Assembly: GCA_050698355.1 (NCBI GenBank)
Contig: JBOHBN010000309.1
Coordinates: forward strand, 1-7,345
Direction of reading: 5' to 3'
DNA: 7,345 nucleotides
Source of the DNA: JBOHBN01 sp050698355
GTDB taxonomy: Bacteria; Actinomycetota; Actinomycetes; Streptosporangiales; WHST01
Below are positions 5,626-7,345 of this stretch, piece after piece (positions within the stretch are counted from its first letter, which is position 1; every line of letters starts with the position of its first letter). A program made the position numbers and the translations under genes. Below the pieces are notes generated by a model. That model made no database searches. It was not told the DNA's origin and was given only the letters and a program-made list of their open reading frames with translations.

Positions 5626-5675
5626 AATGTGTCAGTACCTCAGCTCGTTATAGCGAGCTGAGGTACTGACACGTT
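5626..5675. terminator. Long perfect hairpin ending the DUF1707 unit
   Basis: Arms of 19 nt (5629-5647, beginning GTGTCAGTACC, and 5654-5672, ending GGTACTGACAC) are exact reverse complements around the 6-nt loop TTATAG. One G-T wobble and two A-T pairs extend the stem to 22 bp. It lies 9 nt after the DUF1707 copy 2 stop and upstream of the infA leader, a fitting place for a transcription terminator. No T-run follows on either strand, which is common for actinobacterial terminators. The arms are less GC-rich than their surroundings, and the length is unusual, so a dispersed palindromic repeat is an alternative. Confidence 0.65.
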
Positions 5676-5727
5676 GCGGTGCGCCGGCTCGGCGCGGGGC
5701 GATTTCCGGGTCGACCCGTGCGTGCCG

Positions 5728-5733
5728 TAGACT
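5728..5733 (+). promoter_or_regulatory. Likely -10 box of the infA promoter
   Basis: TAGACT matches the actinobacterial TANNNT -10 consensus well and lies about 50 nt downstream of the hairpin terminator. It would give a leader of roughly 115 nt before infA. The -35 region is weak: TTCCGG at 5704-5709 with an 18-nt spacer is the best candidate. The context (new unit after a terminator) makes a promoter here likely even though only one box is clear. Confidence 0.5.
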
Positions 5734-5810
5734 TGCTGACTGGTCCCGGTACTCTCCACGTGCCGCCCCGCGGTGCGGCGAGGTCGAACGTCTCGGGTCC
5801 GAACTCACAA

Positions 5811-5827
5811 GTGCCCACCCTGGGCAC
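5811..5827 (+). promoter_or_regulatory. Stem-loop just upstream of infA
   Basis: GTGCCCA (5811-5817) pairs perfectly with TGGGCAC (5821-5827) around a CCC loop, forming a 7-bp hairpin. It ends 19 nt before the GGGAGGA ribosome site (5847-5853). It may stabilise the leader or affect initiation; no known riboswitch or leader family was recognised. Confidence 0.45.
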
Positions 5828-5854
5828 GCCGCGATCCGTATGAGACGGGAGGAC

Positions 5855-6076
5855 ATGCCGAAGAAGGAAGGTGTCATCGAGGTCGAGGGCACCGTCGTGG
5901 AGTCCCTTCCGAATGCCACGTTCCGGGTGGAGCTCGAGAACGGCCACAAGGTGCTCGCCCACATCAGCGGCAAGATGCGCATGCACTACATTCGCATCCT
6001 GCCCGACGACCGGGTCGTGGTGGAGCTGAGCCCGTACGACCTGTCTCGTGGACGGATCGTCTTCCGGTACCGATGA
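5855..6076 (+). CDS. infA: Translation initiation factor IF-1
   Basis: IF-1 is a single OB-fold (S1-like) protein that blocks the ribosomal A site during 30S initiation. The 73-residue product is the canonical length. It begins MPKKEGVIEVEGTVVESLPN and includes FRVELENGHKVLAHISGKMR (23-42), HYIRILPDDRVVVELSPYDL (44-63) and RGRIVFRYR, all strongly conserved. The frame is open from ATG 5840, which would add five residues (MRRED). ATG 5855 is preferred because the family starts at this Met. However, its GGGAGG ribosome site ends only 2 nt before the ATG, which is unusually close. It heads the infA-rpmJ-rpsM-rpsK-rpsD cluster. Confidence 0.96.
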   Translation: MPKKEGVIEVEGTVVESLPNATFRVELENGHKVLAHISGKMRMHYIRILPDDRVVVELSPYDLSRGRIVFRYR

Positions 6077-6142
6077 GCACGATCGGTCGGATCGCCGACG
6101 GTTCGCCCGCCTGCGTTTCGACCCCCAGGAGAGCCTGAATCA

Positions 6143-6256
6143 ATGAAGGTCCAGCCAAGTGTCAAGAAGATCTGCGCGAAGTGTAAAGTGATCCGGCGGC
6201 ATGGCCGGATCATGGTCATCTGCGAGAACCCTCGGCACAAGCAGCGCCAGGGCTGA
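6143..6256 (+). CDS. rpmJ: 50S ribosomal protein L36, zinc-binding form
   Basis: This 37-residue protein reads MKVQPSVKKICAKC, then KVIRRHGRIMVICENPRHK and a QRQG end. The residues C11, C14, C27 and H32 form the C-x2-C-x12-C-x4-H zinc ribbon of the zinc-binding (C+) type of L36. L36 is the smallest 50S protein and binds 23S rRNA near the factor site. The ATG has AGGAGAG (6127-6133) 9 nt upstream and lies 66 nt after infA, the standard neighbour. Actinobacteria often keep a second, zinc-free L36 elsewhere, induced when zinc is low; whether this genome does cannot be seen here. Confidence 0.97.
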   Translation: MKVQPSVKKICAKCKVIRRHGRIMVICENPRHKQRQG

Positions 6257-6308
6257 GCTCGCGCAGGACAACAAGCAACACAGCAGTACCGCAATTCGCG
6301 TGTCGCAA

Positions 6309-6372
6309 CCCGAGCCGGACCGGCTCGGGACGCCCCCGGACGGAGGCCGGGGCCGCACCCGTACGGGTGCGG
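6309..6372 (+). promoter_or_regulatory. Three consecutive GC-rich stem-loops in the rpmJ-rpsM gap
   Basis: The 161-nt gap holds three back-to-back inverted repeats. Hairpin 1 (6309-6329) has arms CCCGAGCCGG and CCGGCTCGGG around a single A, so the inner pairs open to form the loop. Hairpin 2 pairs CCCCGG (6334-6339) with CCGGGG (6347-6352) around 7 nt. Hairpin 3 is a 20-bp perfect palindrome at 6353-6372, CCGCACCC-GTAC-GGGTGCGG. The rpsM ribosome site AAGGAG (6402-6407) follows 29 nt later. The first 50 nt of the gap are less GC-rich and show no clear promoter. The cluster could be an attenuator, an S4- or S13-responsive leader as in the E. coli alpha operon, or an RNA processing site. No T-run is present. 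Confidence 0.6.
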
Positions 6373-6417
6373 GGCGGCGCGCAGGGCCTCCGCGAAACGG
6401 CAAGGAGCACGCCAAGC

Positions 6418-6801
6418 ATGGCACGTCTCGTCGGCGTTGACCTTCCGCGTGAGAAGCGGGTCGAGGTCGCGCTCACCTACATCTACGGCATGGGCCGCAG
6501 CCGCGCCAGGCAGACCATCGTCGGCTCCGGCGTCGACCCGAGCCGCCGCGTCCACGAGCTCGGGGACGACGACATCCTCAAGCTGCGTGACTGGATCGAG
6601 TCCAACTACCAGGTCGAGGGTGATCTCCGCCGCGAGATCGCCGCCGACATCAGGCGCAAGGTGGAGATCGGCTGCTACCAGGGCATCCGGCACCGCCGTG
6701 GGCTTCCGGTCCACGGGCAGCGCACCCACACCAACGCACGCACCCGCAAGGGACGCCGCAAGACGGTGGCCGGTAAGAAGCGAACCGGCGGCAAGAAGTA
6801 G
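6418..6801 (+). CDS. rpsM: 30S ribosomal protein S13
   Basis: This 127-residue protein of the 30S head contacts 5S-side 50S proteins through bridge B1 and also contacts P-site tRNA. It begins MARLVGVDLPREKRVEVALT, the exact family-type start, with YIYGMGRSRA following (helix-two-turns-helix region). The signature CYQGIRHRRGLPVHGQRTHT (86-105) precedes the Lys/Arg-rich tail (106-127) that reaches the P site. The frame is open from 6367, but the extra residues run through the leader hairpins, and AAGGAG (6402-6407) lies 10 nt before ATG 6418. This is the first gene of the alpha-operon order rpsM-rpsK-rpsD. Confidence 0.97.
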   Translation: MARLVGVDLPREKRVEVALTYIYGMGRSRARQTIVGSGVDPSRRVHELGDDDILKLRDWIESNYQVEGDLRREIAADIRRKVEIGCYQGIRHRRGLPVHGQRTHTNARTRKGRRKTVAGKKRTGGKK

Positions 6802-6836
6802 TCACCGCGCGACAGCGTGGTGCACCGACGATCTCC

Positions 6837-6843
6837 TAAGGAG
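6837..6843 (+). promoter_or_regulatory. Full-match Shine-Dalgarno site for rpsK
   Basis: TAAGGAG is complementary to the 16S rRNA 3' end and lies 11 nt before the rpsK ATG. It is part of a short self-complementary stretch, CTCCT-A-AGGAG (6833-6843), that could weakly mask it, though only about three pairs are sterically possible. Confidence 0.6.
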
Positions 6844-6854
6844 CACTAGGCCGA

Positions 6855-7259
6855 ATGCCTCCGAAGACACGTACCGCGACGGCGCGGAAGGTGCGCCGCA
6901 AAGAGCGGAAGAACGTCGCGCACGGACATGCGCACATCAAGAGCACCTTCAACAACACCGTCATCACCGTCACCGACCCGGTCGGCAACGTGATCGCCTG
7001 GTCCAGCTCGGGCCAGGTCGGGTTCAAGGGATCCCGCAAGTCCACGCCGTTCGCCGCGCAGCTCGCCGCGGAGGCCGCTGCTCGCCGCTCGATGGAGCAC
7101 GGCATGCGCAAGGTCGACGTCTTCGTCAAGGGGCCGGGTTCGGGCCGCGAGACCGCGATCCGGTCGCTGTCCGCGGTCGGCCTCGAGGTCGGTTCGATCC
7201 AGGACGTCACACCCACCCCGCACAACGGCTGCCGCCCGCCGAAGCGCCGGCGCGTCTGA
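6855..7259 (+). CDS. rpsK: 30S ribosomal protein S11
   Basis: This 134-residue S11 protein lies on the 30S platform near the mRNA exit and E site. A basic N-terminal tail (1-22, MPPKTRTATARKVRRKERKN) leads to GHAHIKSTFNNTVITVTDPV (24-43). SSSGQVGFKGSRKSTPFAAQ (50-69), VFVKGPGSGRETAIRSL (89-105) and the invariant end DVTPTPHNGCRPPKRRRV (117-134) confirm the family. It follows rpsM by 53 nt and precedes rpsD by 18 nt, the standard alpha-operon order, so one shared transcript is expected. Nothing in the protein is unusual. Confidence 0.97.
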   Translation: MPPKTRTATARKVRRKERKNVAHGHAHIKSTFNNTVITVTDPVGNVIAWSSSGQVGFKGSRKSTPFAAQLAAEAAARRSMEHGMRKVDVFVKGPGSGRETAIRSLSAVGLEVGSIQDVTPTPHNGCRPPKRRRV

Positions 7260-7277
7260 GGAGAAGGCACAACCGAA

Positions 7278-7345
7278 ATGGCTCGTTACACCGGACCAGA
7301 CTGCAAGCGCTGCCGCCGCGAGAAGATGAAGCTCTTCTTGAAGGG
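7278..7345 (+). CDS. rpsD: 30S ribosomal protein S4, 5' end only
   Basis: Twenty-two complete codons are present before the window ends: MARYTGPDCKRCRREKMKLF-LK. S4 is a primary 16S rRNA-binding protein and, in E. coli, the repressor of the alpha operon. The CKRC pair (C9 and C12) is the first half of the zinc site seen in zinc-binding S4 proteins; the second half lies outside the window. ATG 7278 has GAAGG (7263-7267) 10 nt upstream, overlapping the region just past the rpsK stop. Truncation is due only to the window edge. Confidence 0.93.
   Translation, partial: MARYTGPDCKRCRREKMKLFLK

Noticed and set aside
5632..5986. Minus-strand frames across the infA leader and gene
   Set aside because: Both run antisense through the conserved infA coding region and the hairpin, with no ribosome site or recognisable domain.
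6201..6440. Small plus-strand frame spanning the rpmJ-rpsM gap as a possible extra gene
   Set aside because: It overlaps rpmJ, the leader hairpins and the rpsM start, has no good ribosome site, and its product is Arg/Gly/Pro-rich without family resemblance.

Overview
The window is a 7.3 kb piece of a bacterial chromosome from a GC-rich organism. It covers the second half of the spc ribosomal-protein operon, secY and adk, and then the start of the infA/alpha ribosomal-protein operon. The strong preference for G or C at third codon positions, the frequent GTG starts, and protein details such as the IF1 N-terminus MPKKEG and the S5, S13 and S11 sequences point to a member of Actinomycetota. The genus cannot be fixed from this stretch. 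All genes lie on the + strand.

Layout. Positions 1-50 are the 3' end of rpsH (S8). Then follow rplF (L6), rplR (L18), rpsE (S5), rpmD (L30), rplO (L15), secY and adk (61-4468), most of them tightly packed or touching. After adk, where actinobacteria usually carry map (methionine aminopeptidase), there is no map. Instead a 181-nt gap leads to two overlapping, tandemly duplicated genes for small membrane proteins of the DUF1707 type (4650-5616). A long hairpin at 5626-5675 probably ends that unit. A new leader with a likely -10 box follows, then infA (IF1), rpmJ (L36), rpsM (S13), rpsK (S11) and the first 22 codons of rpsD (S4).

How the genes work together. The ribosomal proteins and IF1 build and start the ribosome. 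SecY is the export channel that ribosomes and SecA use, and Adk balances adenine nucleotides for growth. This is a conserved growth-linked cluster. The parts that are not routine are the DUF1707 pair in the map position and a set of strong dyad-symmetric elements. All five gaps longer than 100 nt (after rplR, rplO, adk, the DUF1707 pair and rpmJ) hold a perfect or near-perfect inverted repeat, which suggests RNA-level control or processing along the operon. No tRNA, rRNA, insertion sequence, CRISPR array or phage gene was seen. I found no convincing new multi-gene system; the DUF1707 locus and the structured leaders are the best leads.
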